Shown here one piece after another: positions 7,706 to 15,839 of a DNA stretch of 43,736 bases. Made by a program: the position numbers and the translations under genes. Source of the stretch: Oscillospiraceae bacterium (GTDB lineage: Bacteria; Bacillota; Clostridia; Oscillospirales; Ruminococcaceae); NCBI GenBank assembly GCA_004557855.1, contig SFFJ01000013.1:1-43736 (forward strand), read 5' to 3'. A model generated the notes under the pieces. The model was not told where the DNA came from and made no database searches. It worked only from the letters and a program-made list of their open reading frames with translations. Each line of letters begins with the position of its first letter. Within the stretch, counting starts at the first letter, position 1.

Positions 7706-9230
7706 GCTGTTTCTCCTCCCGGCCGGCAGCGGGTGCTTCCGGCAATGTGGTAAAGCTGGCGTCTACCGGCGGGGCCTTCCGGTTGATGCCCTTTTTGTAG
7801 TGGGCGGGGTCGGCCGGCAGTCCGAACACGAACTCGGTGTACTGACCGGGCTGGCTCCGCACGAATATTTCACCCTCGTGGACGTTCATGATGGTGCGGC
7901 AGATGGAAAGTCCCAGTCCCACGCCGTTTTTATCCAGGCTGCGGCTGCGGTCGGTTTTGTAGAACCGGTCGAACAACCGCGGGATCTCCTCCGGCAGCAC
8001 GCCGCTGCCGGTATTGCGCACCGCTACCATGATATTCTCGCCCTCGGTATAAAAGTCGAAGGAAAGGGTGCCGCCCTCGTTCACGAACTTGACGGCGTTA
8101 TCGATGAGGTTATACACCACCTGCTGGATGAGGTCGGCATCGGCCAGCACCCAGTAGCGGTCGGTATCCAGTCCCTCCACCTCGATGTGCTTATCGTCCA
8201 GCCGCTGCTCGAAGCCCAGCAGGGTATTGGTCACCAGTGAGGTGATCTCCACCTCGGTGGGCTGAATGGTGCGCTCCCCGGCCTCGATCTGACTCAAGGT
8301 CAGCATATTTCTTACCAGGCGGGAAAGGCGCTGCACCTCGCTGGAAACGATGCGCAGGTAGTGGTTCTGCCGCTCCGGGGGGATGGTGCCGTCCAGGATG
8401 CCGTCCACAAAGCCGCCGATGGTGGTCATCGGGGTCTTTAATTCGTGGCTGACATTGGCGGTAAAGCTGCGCCGCACCGATTCGGTGAGCGCCAGCTCGG
8501 TGGCCATGTTGTTAAAGGCGGAGGCCAGCCGCCCGATCTCATCGTCCCCCTCCACCGGCACCCGGACCGAAAAGTCGCCCTTGGCAAAGGCACGGGTCGC
8601 CGCGGCCATCTGCCGCAGGGGGTTCACCAGGCTGGTGGTGACGAAGTAGATGACGATAAAGCTGACCACCAGCACGACGATGGCCGCAATGAGGAACATC
8701 TGCAGCATATCGCCGGCCAAGGCACGGTTGGCAGCCCGGGCGGTGGCCATGACGGCGCCCACCAGCAGCCCGTTTTCATCCACCACCGGGGTGGCTACGG
8801 CATACTGGGGGTCCTCGCCGGTTCCGGCCATCATCACCGAGCCCTGATAGCTGCCGGTTTTCGAAAGGCTTTCCAGCACCGCCTCCGGGACCGACTGCGG
8901 CACCGTGCCTTCGGTGGTGTGTGCCATGATGAGGATATTGCCCTTGTTGTCGGAAAGGTAGATATCCGCTTCGATGGCGGAGCCCAGCACCGCATACACC
9001 GGCTGCAGGGTATCGCTGCTGACGTAGCGGTACTCATGGGCGGCGTAGTTTTCCATCGTCAGGCGGGCGGCCTGGTTCACGTTTTTTTCCAGCAGACTGA
9101 TTTTTTCTTCCCGCAGGTAGTCATTGGCCAGCACCATGAAGATAGAGCCGACCAGCACCATGCTGAGCAGAATGATGGCGCAGCATACCGAGTAGTATTT
9201 GCCCATCAGGGTTTTCTGCGATTTGTTCAT
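7686..9230 (-). CDS. Sensor histidine kinase with HAMP domain
   Basis: A 514-residue two-component sensor. In order: transmembrane segment (about 12-36), extracellular sensor region (37-175), second transmembrane segment (178-202), HAMP linker (to about 255), dimerisation domain with the phosphorylated histidine in SHELKTPMT, then the ATPase domain with N box NLIDNAVKF, G1 box NTGSGV, F box FDRFYKTDRS and G2 box GVGLGLSI. A disordered tail rich in P, A and E follows. The start at 9230 lies 2 bases beyond the regulator's stop, and its AGGAA site is within the end of that gene, so translation is probably coupled. Its signal is unknown; cell-envelope or secretion stress is inferred from the htrA linkage. 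Confidence 0.92.
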   Translation of the reverse strand: MNKSQKTLMGKYYSVCCAIILLSMVLVGSIFMVLANDYLREEKISLLEKNVNQAARLTMENYAAHEYRYVSSDTLQPVYAVLGSAIEADIYLSDNKGNILIMAHTTEGTVPQSVPEAVLESLSKTGSYQGSVMMAGTGEDPQYAVATPVVDENGLLVGAVMATARAANRALAGDMLQMFLIAAIVVLVVSFIVIYFVTTSLVNPLRQMAAATRAFAKGDFSVRVPVEGDDEIGRLASAFNNMATELALTESVRRSFTANVSHELKTPMTTIGGFVDGILDGTIPPERQNHYLRIVSSEVQRLSRLVRNMLTLSQIEAGERTIQPTEVEITSLVTNTLLGFEQRLDDKHIEVEGLDTDRYWVLADADLIQQVVYNLIDNAVKFVNEGGTLSFDFYTEGENIMVAVRNTGSGVLPEEIPRLFDRFYKTDRSRSLDKNGVGLGLSICRTIMNVHEGEIFVRSQPGQYTEFVFGLPADPAHYKKGINRKAPPVDASFTTLPEAPAAGREEKQHEKPQQ

Positions 9231-9232
9231 TC

Positions 9233-9925
9233 TTATTCCTTGACCTCGAACTTGTAGCCCACGCCCCAAACCGTCTTGAGGCACCACTTATCGCTGACGC
9301 CCTCCAGCTTTTCTCTCAACCGCTTGATGTGGACATCGACGGTGCGGCTGTCGCCGTAATACTCGAAGCCCCACACCTCATCCAGCAGCTGGTCGCGGGT
9401 GAATACCCGGTTGGGGTGGCTGGCCAGATGGAACAGCAGCTCCAGCTCCTTGGGGGGCGCATCCACCACCTTGCCGTCTACCTTCAGCTCGTACCGGGTC
9501 ATATTGACGGTCAGCTTATCGTAGCTGACCTCCTTGACCTCGCCTTCGCCCGCGCCCGCGGGACCGCTGCGGCGCAGCACGGCCTTGATCCGTGCGACGA
9601 TCTCCTTGGTATCGAAGGGCTTTACCACGTAGTCATCGGCGCCCAGCTCCAGCCCCAAAACCTTATCGAAGGTTTCGCCCTTGGCGGTGAGCATGATGAT
9701 GGGGCAGTCGCTTTTCTGGCGGATCTGGCGGCAGACCTGCCAGCCGTCCAGCTTGGGCATCATGATATCCAAGAGGATGAGGGAGGGCTTTTCGCTTTCG
9801 AATTTGGCAACGGCCTCCTCGCCGTCGTGGGCCATTACCACCTCGAAGCCCTCTTTTTCGAGGTAGAGGCGCAGCAGCTCGCAGATATTCAGGTCGTCAT
9901 CGGCTACCAGGATCTTGTCCATCAT
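9233..9925 (-). CDS. OmpR/PhoB-family response regulator
   Basis: A 230-residue DNA-binding response regulator. The receiver domain shows the acidic pair in LVADDDLN, the phospho-acceptor aspartate in LILLDIMMP (near residue 53) and the conserved lysine in VVKPFD. The C-terminal winged helix includes RVFTRDQLLDEVWGF and TVDVHIKRLREKLE. The start at 9925 is chosen because AAGGAGG lies 8 bases upstream; the next codon is also ATG. It is the first gene of the operon with the kinase and htrA. A 17-base palindrome at 9969-9985, beside the promoter, may be its own binding site or that of another regulator. Confidence 0.93.
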   Translation of the reverse strand: MMDKILVADDDLNICELLRLYLEKEGFEVVMAHDGEEAVAKFESEKPSLILLDIMMPKLDGWQVCRQIRQKSDCPIIMLTAKGETFDKVLGLELGADDYVVKPFDTKEIVARIKAVLRRSGPAGAGEGEVKEVSYDKLTVNMTRYELKVDGKVVDAPPKELELLFHLASHPNRVFTRDQLLDEVWGFEYYGDSRTVDVHIKRLREKLEGVSDKWCLKTVWGVGYKFEVKE

Positions 9926-9968
9926 TGGTTTTTCCTCCTTATCGGCTCCCGCCCCGTTCGGTTTGGGC

Positions 9969-9991
9969 ATAGTTTTCTAAACTATATTGTA
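9969..9991 (-). promoter_or_regulatory. Promoter -10 and palindrome of the regulator-kinase-htrA operon
   Basis: On the minus strand TACAAT (9986-9991) is the -10; TATGCA 17 bases upstream is a poor -35, which suggests the need for an activator. Immediately downstream is the palindrome ATAGTTT-TCT-AAACTAT (9969-9985), covering the likely transcription start. Confidence 0.5.
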
Positions 9992-10096
9992 CCACAACGG
10001 CGGGGGTTTGCATAGCGCGGAATATGGCATTTTTGTAAAAAAACTGTTATGGGATGTTGCTTTTTGCGCGGGGGCGGAGGGGGAGGGTTGGGGGGA

Positions 10097-10177
10097 GGGC
10101 CGCAGGCCGGCCCGCCGCAGGCGGGCACCGGCGGCGGAGCCGCCGGGTTTTGGCGGAGCCAAAACAGGCTGCGGCCC
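10097..10177. repeat. Three-armed palindromic element 5
   Basis: A closing helix of 9 bp (10097-10105 with 10169-10177, then a mismatch) encloses three hairpins with loops GCA, GGA and GGA. It sits between the divergent two-component operon and the AbrB-like gene. Confidence 0.7.
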
Positions 10178-10428
10178 GATTGGCGCAGGGGGGTGCGGCC
10201 TGCAGAAAACCGAAAGCCGGGGGCTGCAGGATTTGGCGTTTTTCGAAGGAACCTGCCCATTTTGGGCGAAAAATTACGGGTTCTTGATGAGAGTTGCGGA
10301 AACTTCTACTTATGTAAAGGTGTTACAAGTTTGCCGTTTTTCGCCCAGTTTAGCAACAATACCCAAAAACGCGCCTGCATTTTCCTTTATTTTATCCGTC
10401 TGTTCATATTTTTTTTGCAAATTCCCTC
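10178..10428. other. Intergenic DNA, falling from GC-rich to AT-rich
   Basis: No gene is supported here. Composition changes sharply to AT-rich after about 10290, leading into the AbrB-like promoter. A repeated CTGCAG-type motif near 10200-10230 resembles flanks of other palindromic elements. Confidence 0.4.
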
Positions 10429-10457
10429 TTGTTTTTCATGGTAAATAATAGTACAAT
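10429..10457 (+). promoter_or_regulatory. AbrB-like gene promoter
   Basis: TTGTTT (10429-10434), 17-base spacer, TACAAT (10452-10457). It leaves an untranslated leader of about 85 bases, AT-rich and A-rich. The wide AT-rich upstream tract is the only one of its size in the window. Confidence 0.5.
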
Positions 10458-10550
10458 TCTAATCAAGAAAGAGTTAATAACGAAAACGTTAGAAGATAAT
10501 TCACGCTCCATCCATCAATCTTTATTCTACCTTTAAGGAGGAACTGTACC

Positions 10551-10793
10551 ATGAAATCTACCGGTATCGTAAGAAAAGTTGACAACCTCGGCCGCATCGT
10601 TCTCCCCGTAGAGCTGCGCCGCACCCTGGGCATCGACATCCACAGTGACGTTGAGATTTATGTGGACGGCGACCAGGTCGTTCTCAAGAAGTATCTTCCC
10701 TGCTGCATTTTCTGCGGCTCCAAGGAAGAGCTGGCCATCTATGATGACAAGTACGTTTGCCGCAGCTGCCGCAACAAGCTGGCCAAGCTGTAA
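10551..10793 (+). CDS. AbrB/SpoVT-family transition-state regulator with C-terminal cysteine knuckle
   Basis: An 80-residue DNA-binding protein. Residues 1-48 form the swapped-hairpin AbrB domain (STGIVRKVDNLGRIVLPVELRRTLGI). The C-terminus carries C52-x2-C55 and C70-x2-C73, a probable zinc knuckle of the kind seen in clostridial AbrB relatives. AAGGAGG stands 8 bases before the ATG. It is likely a global repressor of stationary-phase or sporulation genes, which fits the spoIIE gene in the window. It has its own promoter and a strong terminator, so it is monocistronic. Confidence 0.9.
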   Translation: MKSTGIVRKVDNLGRIVLPVELRRTLGIDIHSDVEIYVDGDQVVLKKYLPCCIFCGSKEELAIYDDKYVCRSCRNKLAKL

Positions 10794-10816
10794 TCCCCCT
10801 GCGAAAGAAACCACGG

Positions 10817-10844
10817 GCCCCTGCCGAACGGCGGGGGCTTTTTT
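10817..10844 (+). terminator. Terminator of the AbrB-like gene
   Basis: GCCCCTGCCG pairs with CGGCGGGGGC (one T-G pair) across a two-base gap (effectively a small loop), followed by six T residues. Confidence 0.85.
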
Positions 10845-10915
10845 CTGTGGGTCGGGAGAAGGGGCGATTTGTTATTTTGCGGCGGGTTGTGGGAGGATGT
10901 GAGGCGGAAGGCGGT

Positions 10916-11002
10916 GGGGCCGCAGGCCGTTTCGGCTGCGCCGAAACCCACGGGCGAAGCCCGTGGCGGCAGCGCCGGAGGCGCTGCCGGGCCTGCGGCC
11001 CC
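10916..11002. repeat. Three-armed palindromic element 6
   Basis: A 13-bp closing helix (10916-10928 with 10990-11002) encloses hairpins with loops TGC, GAA and GGA. Its first two arms recur in elements 7, 8 and 24 with only loop changes. Confidence 0.85.
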
Positions 11003-11084
11003 CCGGCCTGCCCCCTGCACCGGCCCGGGGGATGGGAAAAGCCCCCTCTCCCGGGGCGGGAAAGGGGGCGGTGCGGGTGCGTTA

Positions 11085-11990
11085 TCATTCGCCGGCGGGA
11101 TTGACCGGGGCGTTCTTGGTTACGGTGAGGGAAACGGTGTCCTCCAGCACGGCATCGGCGGGCAGCAGCTTGGCCATCACGACGTAGCGGTAGTCGTTGG
11201 GATAGTGCAGCTTGGTGTCATCCGCCATGCGGTAGGTGCAGGTGGAAAGGGTCAGGATCTTATCATTGCTGCTTACCTCTACGTCATAATTATAGAAGGA
11301 AAGGTCCTGTGCCTTTTTCAGCAGGCTGTTAAAGGTAGCGTCCGCCGGGTTGGGTTCAATGTAGTCGAACTTGATATCGGTGTAGAATACCGCAAACACC
11401 TGCCAGACCATGTCCTCTTCGATGGTGGAGTAGTAGATGTAGGGGTGGGTCTTGGCAAATTCCTCGTTCTGATACTTCAGCAGCTGGGCGAACTTGGGGC
11501 CGTTTGCGTGGTTCTGATAATCGGGGATCAGGCCGTTGGCGGAACGGCCCAGATTGTGGCCGTACACCACGGTATTTTTGGAGATGGAATTGCGGTTGCC
11601 GGTTTTGCAGCGCCAGTCGGCATAGTAGCAGCCGTCGTTATCGTTTTCCCCATTGGCGTTGCGGCGCAGGTAATACTTATTATCGTCATTGTAGTTTACC
11701 TTTACCACTACGTCATTGACGGTGGTGCCGTCAATATAAATCCAGCCGATGGTATCCTTATTCTTCTGCTGCATGGCCAGCGTGTTTTCCAGCATGGTCT
11801 TTTGCAGCTCCTTCAGCTGTTCCTCCTTGGTGGGCTGGGTGGGGTCATCGGGGTTGGCGGGGTCCACCGGCCCTGCGGGGTTACTGGGGTCTACCGGGTC
11901 GGGATTTGCCGGGTCCTTGCCGCAGGCGGCGAAGGCAAATACCATACATAATGCCAGCAGCAGCGCCAGCAGTCGAGTTGTCAGTTTCAT
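11085..11990 (-). CDS. srtB: Class B sortase with lipoprotein signal peptide
   Basis: A 301-residue predicted transpeptidase that would cleave a sorting signal and attach proteins to the cell wall. The sortase B fold is indicated by IGWIYIDGTTVNDVVV, the catalytic histidine H145 (VVYGHN), the catalytic cysteine C251 (TLSTCTYR) and arginine R268 (YRYVVMAKL). Unusually, the N-terminus is a lipoprotein signal (hydrophobic segment, lipobox FAAC with C23) followed by a linker of repeated NPDP-like units to about residue 53, instead of a plain membrane anchor. Start 11990 is chosen for GAGGAG 4 bases upstream; two ATG codons lie further up without a site. No sortase substrate is present nearby. Confidence 0.88.
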   Translation of the reverse strand: MKLTTRLLALLLALCMVFAFAACGKDPANPDPVDPSNPAGPVDPANPDDPTQPTKEEQLKELQKTMLENTLAMQQKNKDTIGWIYIDGTTVNDVVVKVNYNDDNKYYLRRNANGENDNDGCYYADWRCKTGNRNSISKNTVVYGHNLGRSANGLIPDYQNHANGPKFAQLLKYQNEEFAKTHPYIYYSTIEEDMVWQVFAVFYTDIKFDYIEPNPADATFNSLLKKAQDLSFYNYDVEVSSNDKILTLSTCTYRMADDTKLHYPNDYRYVVMAKLLPADAVLEDTVSLTVTKNAPVNPAGE

Positions 11991-12041
11991 AGTGCTCCTC
12001 ATCATCTGTTAAATTGCCCCCGGGGGGCTTTGTTCCGCCCT

Positions 12042-12071
12042 ATTCTACACCAACAGCGGGGCGCTTGTCAA
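12042..12071 (-). promoter_or_regulatory. Sortase gene promoter
   Basis: On the minus strand: TTGACA (12066-12071), 18 bases, TAGAAT (12042-12047). A consensus -35 with a good -10. Confidence 0.7.
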
Positions 12072-12119
12072 TGAATGGGACGGGGGAAAGGCCCCCTTTG
12101 CAAAAAAGTTCTCATTCTG

Positions 12120-12148
12120 TTTACAAATGGGAGAAAAAGACCTATACT
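12120..12148 (+). promoter_or_regulatory. Promoter of the DUF1858 gene
   Basis: TTTACA (12120-12125), 17 bases, TATACT (12143-12148), divergent from the sortase promoter about 50 bases away. Confidence 0.7.
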
Positions 12149-12242
12149 AATGGCAGGGGTTTCCCCTGATTACACAGGCCCTTTCCCGATACCGGGCCAA
12201 AGGCGGCTTTGCTGCGGGAAGGGGACAAAAGGAGCGTATAAA

Positions 12243-12440
12243 ATGCTGATCACAAAAGATATGGGCATCATGGAGATTGTACAGAAATACCCTGCCACCG
12301 TAGAGGTTTTGCAGCGGTTCGGGATGGGCTGCATCGGCTGTGCGGCCGCCCACTTTGAGAACATCGAGCAGGGCGCGACTGCCCACGGCATTGATGTGCC
12401 TGCGCTGATGGAGGCGCTGAACGAGGCCGCCAAGGGCTGA
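12243..12440 (+). CDS. DUF1858 small redox-disulfide protein
   Basis: A 65-residue cytoplasmic protein of the DUF1858 (hybrid-cluster-protein-associated redox disulfide) family. The motif GMGCIGCAAA carries the CxxC pair typical of the family, placed after an ITKDMGIMEIVQKYPATVEVL helix pair. AAAAGGAG precedes the ATG at 12243; an in-frame ATG 56 codons upstream lies before the promoter and is rejected. Its partners are unknown; family members are thought to take part in thiol or metal redox chemistry. The next gene encodes a DUF2804 protein, separated by palindromic element 7, with no evidence for joint function. Confidence 0.85.
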   Translation: MLITKDMGIMEIVQKYPATVEVLQRFGMGCIGCAAAHFENIEQGATAHGIDVPALMEALNEAAKG

Positions 12441-12467
12441 TTTTGCATTTGTGCAGGGGGTAAAACG

Positions 12468-12554
12468 GGGGCCGCAGGCCGTTTCGGCTGCGCCGAAACC
12501 CACGGGCGGAGCCCGTGGCGGCGGCGCCGGAGGCGCCGCCGGGCCTGCGGCCCC
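12468..12554. repeat. Three-armed palindromic element 7
   Basis: A 13-bp closing helix (12468-12480 with 12542-12554) encloses hairpins with loops TGC, GGA and GGA. Flanking GCAGGGGG on the left and CCCCCTGC on the right can pair as well, giving a second outer helix. Confidence 0.85.
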
Positions 12555-12608
12555 TCCCCCTGCCTTCCGCCCGGCCCGGCAAATAACGACAAAACAAGGA
12601 GGCACCCC

Positions 12609-13643
12609 ATGCAGAAGGAACTGACCGCCCGCGGCCCCCTGCTGAACGAAAAGGGAGAGCTGCATGAGGCCGGCTATGCCCGGCAGCTGGTAAAGCAGTA
12701 CGACCGCCGGGCCATCAAGGCGGCGGCGCACCGCATAAAGGAGTGGGACTACTACCTGATGATGAACGACCGGTGGGGCGTGGCGCTTACCATCGATGAC
12801 AACAGCTACATGGGGCTTTTGGGCTTTTCGCTGCTGGATTTTTCCCGGCCGTGGGAGCACACCTGCAACCTCATTTACCCGTTTACGAACGGAAAGACCG
12901 CCATGCCCGCCAGCAGTGCCGCCGGGGATGTTTCGGTTTGCCGGAAGGACGCCGATTTCTGCTTTAAGGTGCTGCCGGACGGTACCCGCAGGCTGACGGC
13001 ATGGGTAAAGAATTTCATCGATAAAAAGCCCATAACGGCGGAATTTACCCTTACCGGGGCCCCGCAGGAGTCGATGGTCATCGTCACCCCCTTTGCGGAG
13101 GACAGAAAGGCCTTTTACTACAACCAAAAGATCAACTGCATGAGAGCCGCCGGCCGGGTGGAATTCGACGGGCAGGTAATCGAATTTGACCCGGAGGAGA
13201 GCTTTGCCACGCTGGACTGGGGGCGGGGCGTATGGACCTACAAAAACACCTGGTTTTGGGGCAGCGGCAACGCCCTCGTAAACGGAAAGCCCTTCGGCTT
13301 TAATATCGGGTACGGCTTCGGTGATACCTCCGCAGCCAGTGAGAATATGCTGTTCTATGACGGCAAGGCGCACAAGCTGGAGCGTCTGACCTTCGGCATC
13401 CCGCAAAAGGACGGCCGGGACGATTTTATGAGCCCGTGGCGCTTCACCAGCAGCGACGGTCGGTTTGAGATGACCTTCACCCCCGTACTGGACCGGGCCA
13501 GCCGCACCAGCCTCGGGGTGCTTTGCAGCGACCAGCATCAGGTATTCGGGCGCTTTAACGGCACCGCCACGCTGGATGACGGCACGGTGCTGCAGATCGA
13601 AAACCTGCTGGGCTTCGCCGAAAAGGTATTCAATAAGTGGTAA
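12609..13643 (+). CDS. DUF2804 family protein
   Basis: A 344-residue protein of the DUF2804 family, function unknown. The sequence is rich in aromatic residues and beta-strand patterns (RIKEWDYYLMMNDRWGVALTI, LDWGRGVWTYKNTWFWGSGN, FNIGYGFGDTSAASENMLFYDG), which suggests a beta-barrel or lipid-binding fold, although I cannot name a ligand. There is no signal peptide or membrane segment. The ATG at 12609 follows AAGGAGG. A terminator at 13650-13683 follows directly. It may be co-transcribed with the DUF1858 gene upstream, with element 7 between them. Confidence 0.8.
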   Translation: MQKELTARGPLLNEKGELHEAGYARQLVKQYDRRAIKAAAHRIKEWDYYLMMNDRWGVALTIDDNSYMGLLGFSLLDFSRPWEHTCNLIYPFTNGKTAMPASSAAGDVSVCRKDADFCFKVLPDGTRRLTAWVKNFIDKKPITAEFTLTGAPQESMVIVTPFAEDRKAFYYNQKINCMRAAGRVEFDGQVIEFDPEESFATLDWGRGVWTYKNTWFWGSGNALVNGKPFGFNIGYGFGDTSAASENMLFYDGKAHKLERLTFGIPQKDGRDDFMSPWRFTSSDGRFEMTFTPVLDRASRTSLGVLCSDQHQVFGRFNGTATLDDGTVLQIENLLGFAEKVFNKW

Positions 13644-13649
13644 CAACAG

Positions 13650-13683
13650 ACCCGGCTCCGCCGCAAGGCGGGGGCGGGTTTTT
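13650..13683 (+). terminator. Terminator after the DUF2804 gene
   Basis: ACCCGGCTCCGCC pairs with GGCGGGGGCGGGT across loop GCAA with minor mispairs, followed by four T residues. Confidence 0.7.
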
Positions 13684-13797
13684 ACTGCCTTTAGGGGAGG
13701 ATGGAGGGAATGGGTTGTCGCTCCCTGCGGAGGGGCGGGGTTATTGCAGGGACCGGGGAAATGCAGCCCCCCGAAGATTTCTGCAAGCCATCGGCGT

Positions 13798-13883
13798 GGG
13801 GCCGCAGGCCGTTTCGGCGAAGCCGAAACCCACGGGCGGAGCCCGTGGCGGCGGCGCCTCCGGCGCCGCCGGGCCTGCGGCCC
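13798..13883. repeat. Three-armed palindromic element 8
   Basis: The closing helix pairs 13799-13810 with 13872-13883; arms have loops GAA, GGA and TCC. It ends 20 bases before the gltX -35. The rest of 13684-13797 shows no gene. Confidence 0.85.
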
Positions 13884-13902
13884 GTACCACCGCACTTTTC
13901 CC

Positions 13903-13932
13903 TTGACAGTCAGGGGGCGTTGGCGGTAGTAT
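13903..13932 (+). promoter_or_regulatory. gltX promoter
   Basis: TTGACA (13903-13908), 18 bases, TAGTAT (13927-13932), followed by an AT-rich leader of about 50 bases. I see no T-box leader. Confidence 0.7.
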
Positions 13933-13991
13933 ATATTAGTATAAATGTAGGGTCACGCCTATGAGATTTTTAAGATAAAGGAAGATGCATT

Positions 13992-15449
13992 ATGTTCCAG
14001 TTTGACCATGTACGCACCCGTTTTGCGCCCAGCCCCACCGGCTATATGCACGTGGGCAATCTCCGCACCGCGCTGTTTGCCTATCTGGTGGCCAAAAGCA
14101 ATAACGGCCGTTTTTTGCTGCGGATAGAGGACACCGACCAGGAGCGTCAGGTAGAGGGCGCCGTGGAGATCATCTACAAGACGCTGAAGGAGACCGGCCT
14201 TTTGTGGGATGAGGGTCCCGATATCGGCGGGCCCGTGGGCCCCTATATCCAGAGCCAGCGGATGGATATGTTTAAGGCATACGCCGAAAAGCTGGTGGAA
14301 AGCGGCCACGCCTACTACTGCTTCTGCGATAAGGAGCGGCTGGAGGAGGTGCGCAAGGTGCAGGAGGCCTCCGGCATTGCGCCCCGCTATGACGGCCACT
14401 GCCGCAACCTTTCCAAGGAGGAAGTAGCCGAAAAGCTGGCGGCGGGAGTTCCCTATGTCATCCGGCAAAAGGTGCCTACCGAGGGAACCGTGACCTTCCA
14501 CGATGAGGTGTACGGCGATGTGACCGTCGATTGCAGCACGCTGGATGATCAGATCCTCATCAAGGGGGACGGGATGCCCACCTACAACTTTGCCAACGTG
14601 GTGGACGACCACACCATGGGCATCACCCACGTCATCCGCGGCAACGAATATCTTTCCTCCACCCCCAAGTACAACCTGCTGTATGAGGCCTTCGGCTGGG
14701 AGATCCCCAAGTATATCCACTGCGCACCCGTCATGCGGGATGCCACCCACAAGCTCTCCAAGCGCCACGGCGACGCCTCCTATGAGGATCTGGTGCAGAT
14801 GGGCTACTTGACCCCTGCCATCCTCAACTACATCGCCCTGCTGGGCTGGAGCCCCAAGGGGGATCGGGAGATCTTCTCGCTGGAGGAGCTGGTAAAGGTC
14901 TTTGATATTTCCGGCATCACCAAGAGCCCTGCCATCTTTGATATGCAGAAGCTGCGCTACATCAACGGCGAGTACATCCGGGCGCTTTCCCCCGAGGAAT
15001 TCTACGAAAAGGCGCTGCCCTGGATCCGCCGGACGGTAAAGAGCGAGACCGCCGACCTGCGGGAGCTTTGCACCGTGCTGCAGACCCGCTGTGAGTCGCT
15101 GGGCGACATTCCGGAGCAGGTGGATTTCATCGATGCGCTGCCCGACTATGACATCGAGCTGTTCACCAGCAAAAAGATGAAGACCACCCCCGAAACCGCC
15201 AAGGAGGCACTGACCGCCGTCCTGCCCATTCTGGAAAACCTGCCGGAGTGGAACCAGGAGGCCATCCATGCCGCCCTCTTTGCGGAGATAGAAAAGCTGG
15301 GTGTGAAGAACGGCTGGCTTTTGTACCCGCTGCGGGTGGCCGTTTCCGGTAAGCAGTTTACCCCCGGCGGCGGCATAGAGCTGGCGGTGGTGCTGGGCCG
15401 TGAGGAGACCCTCGCCCGCATCCGTGCCTCCCTTGCCAAGCTGGGCTGA
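13992..15449 (+). CDS. gltX: Glutamyl-tRNA synthetase
   Basis: A 485-residue class I aminoacyl-tRNA synthetase that charges tRNA-Glu (EC 6.1.1.17). The HIGH-type motif is in RFAPSPTGYMHVGNLRTAL at the N-terminus, with IEDTDQER shortly after, and the KMSKS-type motif is KLSKRHG near residue 256. The C-terminal helical anticodon-binding domain begins around residue 330. The ATG at 13992 follows AAAGGAAG; an ATG 7 bases earlier is out of frame. Length is normal. It has its own promoter and terminator. Confidence 0.96.
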   Translation: MFQFDHVRTRFAPSPTGYMHVGNLRTALFAYLVAKSNNGRFLLRIEDTDQERQVEGAVEIIYKTLKETGLLWDEGPDIGGPVGPYIQSQRMDMFKAYAEKLVESGHAYYCFCDKERLEEVRKVQEASGIAPRYDGHCRNLSKEEVAEKLAAGVPYVIRQKVPTEGTVTFHDEVYGDVTVDCSTLDDQILIKGDGMPTYNFANVVDDHTMGITHVIRGNEYLSSTPKYNLLYEAFGWEIPKYIHCAPVMRDATHKLSKRHGDASYEDLVQMGYLTPAILNYIALLGWSPKGDREIFSLEELVKVFDISGITKSPAIFDMQKLRYINGEYIRALSPEEFYEKALPWIRRTVKSETADLRELCTVLQTRCESLGDIPEQVDFIDALPDYDIELFTSKKMKTTPETAKEALTAVLPILENLPEWNQEAIHAALFAEIEKLGVKNGWLLYPLRVAVSGKQFTPGGGIELAVVLGREETLARIRASLAKLG

Positions 15450-15468
15450 ACCCGAAAATGTGAGCAAA

Positions 15469-15498
15469 GCGCCGTCCCGATGGGGGCGGTGCTTTTTT
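15469..15498 (+). terminator. gltX terminator
   Basis: A 10-bp stem (15469-15478 with 15483-15492, two G-T pairs), loop GATG, then six T residues. Confidence 0.85.
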
Positions 15499-15650
15499 GC
15501 GGGGGCGCGGAGGGATTTTGCCGGGTGAGGGCGGCGGGTTGGGGAGAATTTGATGGTAGCGGGGGGAGGTTTGTGCGGGGGAGGTGTGGAGGACGTGATG
15601 GCAGTTGGGGGTTGGATTGTGCGGAGAGATAGGGATTGTGCGGGAGAGGG

Positions 15651-15703
15651 CGGGCCGCAGGCCGCCCCGGCGGCGCCGAAGGCGCCGCCGGGCCTGCGGC
15701 CCG
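15651..15703. repeat. One-armed variant of the palindromic element (9)
   Basis: The same 13-bp closing helix (15651-15663 with 15691-15703) encloses only one hairpin (loop GAA). It is the single one-armed copy in the window. The surrounding 15450-16023 gap holds no gene that I can support; 15499-15650 is simple G-rich sequence. Confidence 0.8.
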
Positions 15704-15839
15704 ATGCCCGGGCTCTCTGCCGGGCTCCCTCGGCGAGAAAGGCTGCCCCTTCCCTGCCCTGCCTTTTTTGCCGGTTTGCGGCTTAACGCCGGCCCTGCAA
15801 GCCGGCCCCCCGGGAGGGTGTGCAAAAGGGGCAGAGATC

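Noticed and set aside
13909..13991. T-box riboswitch ahead of gltX (and trpS)
   Set aside because: The leaders are too short and no T-box consensus or antiterminator structure is visible.
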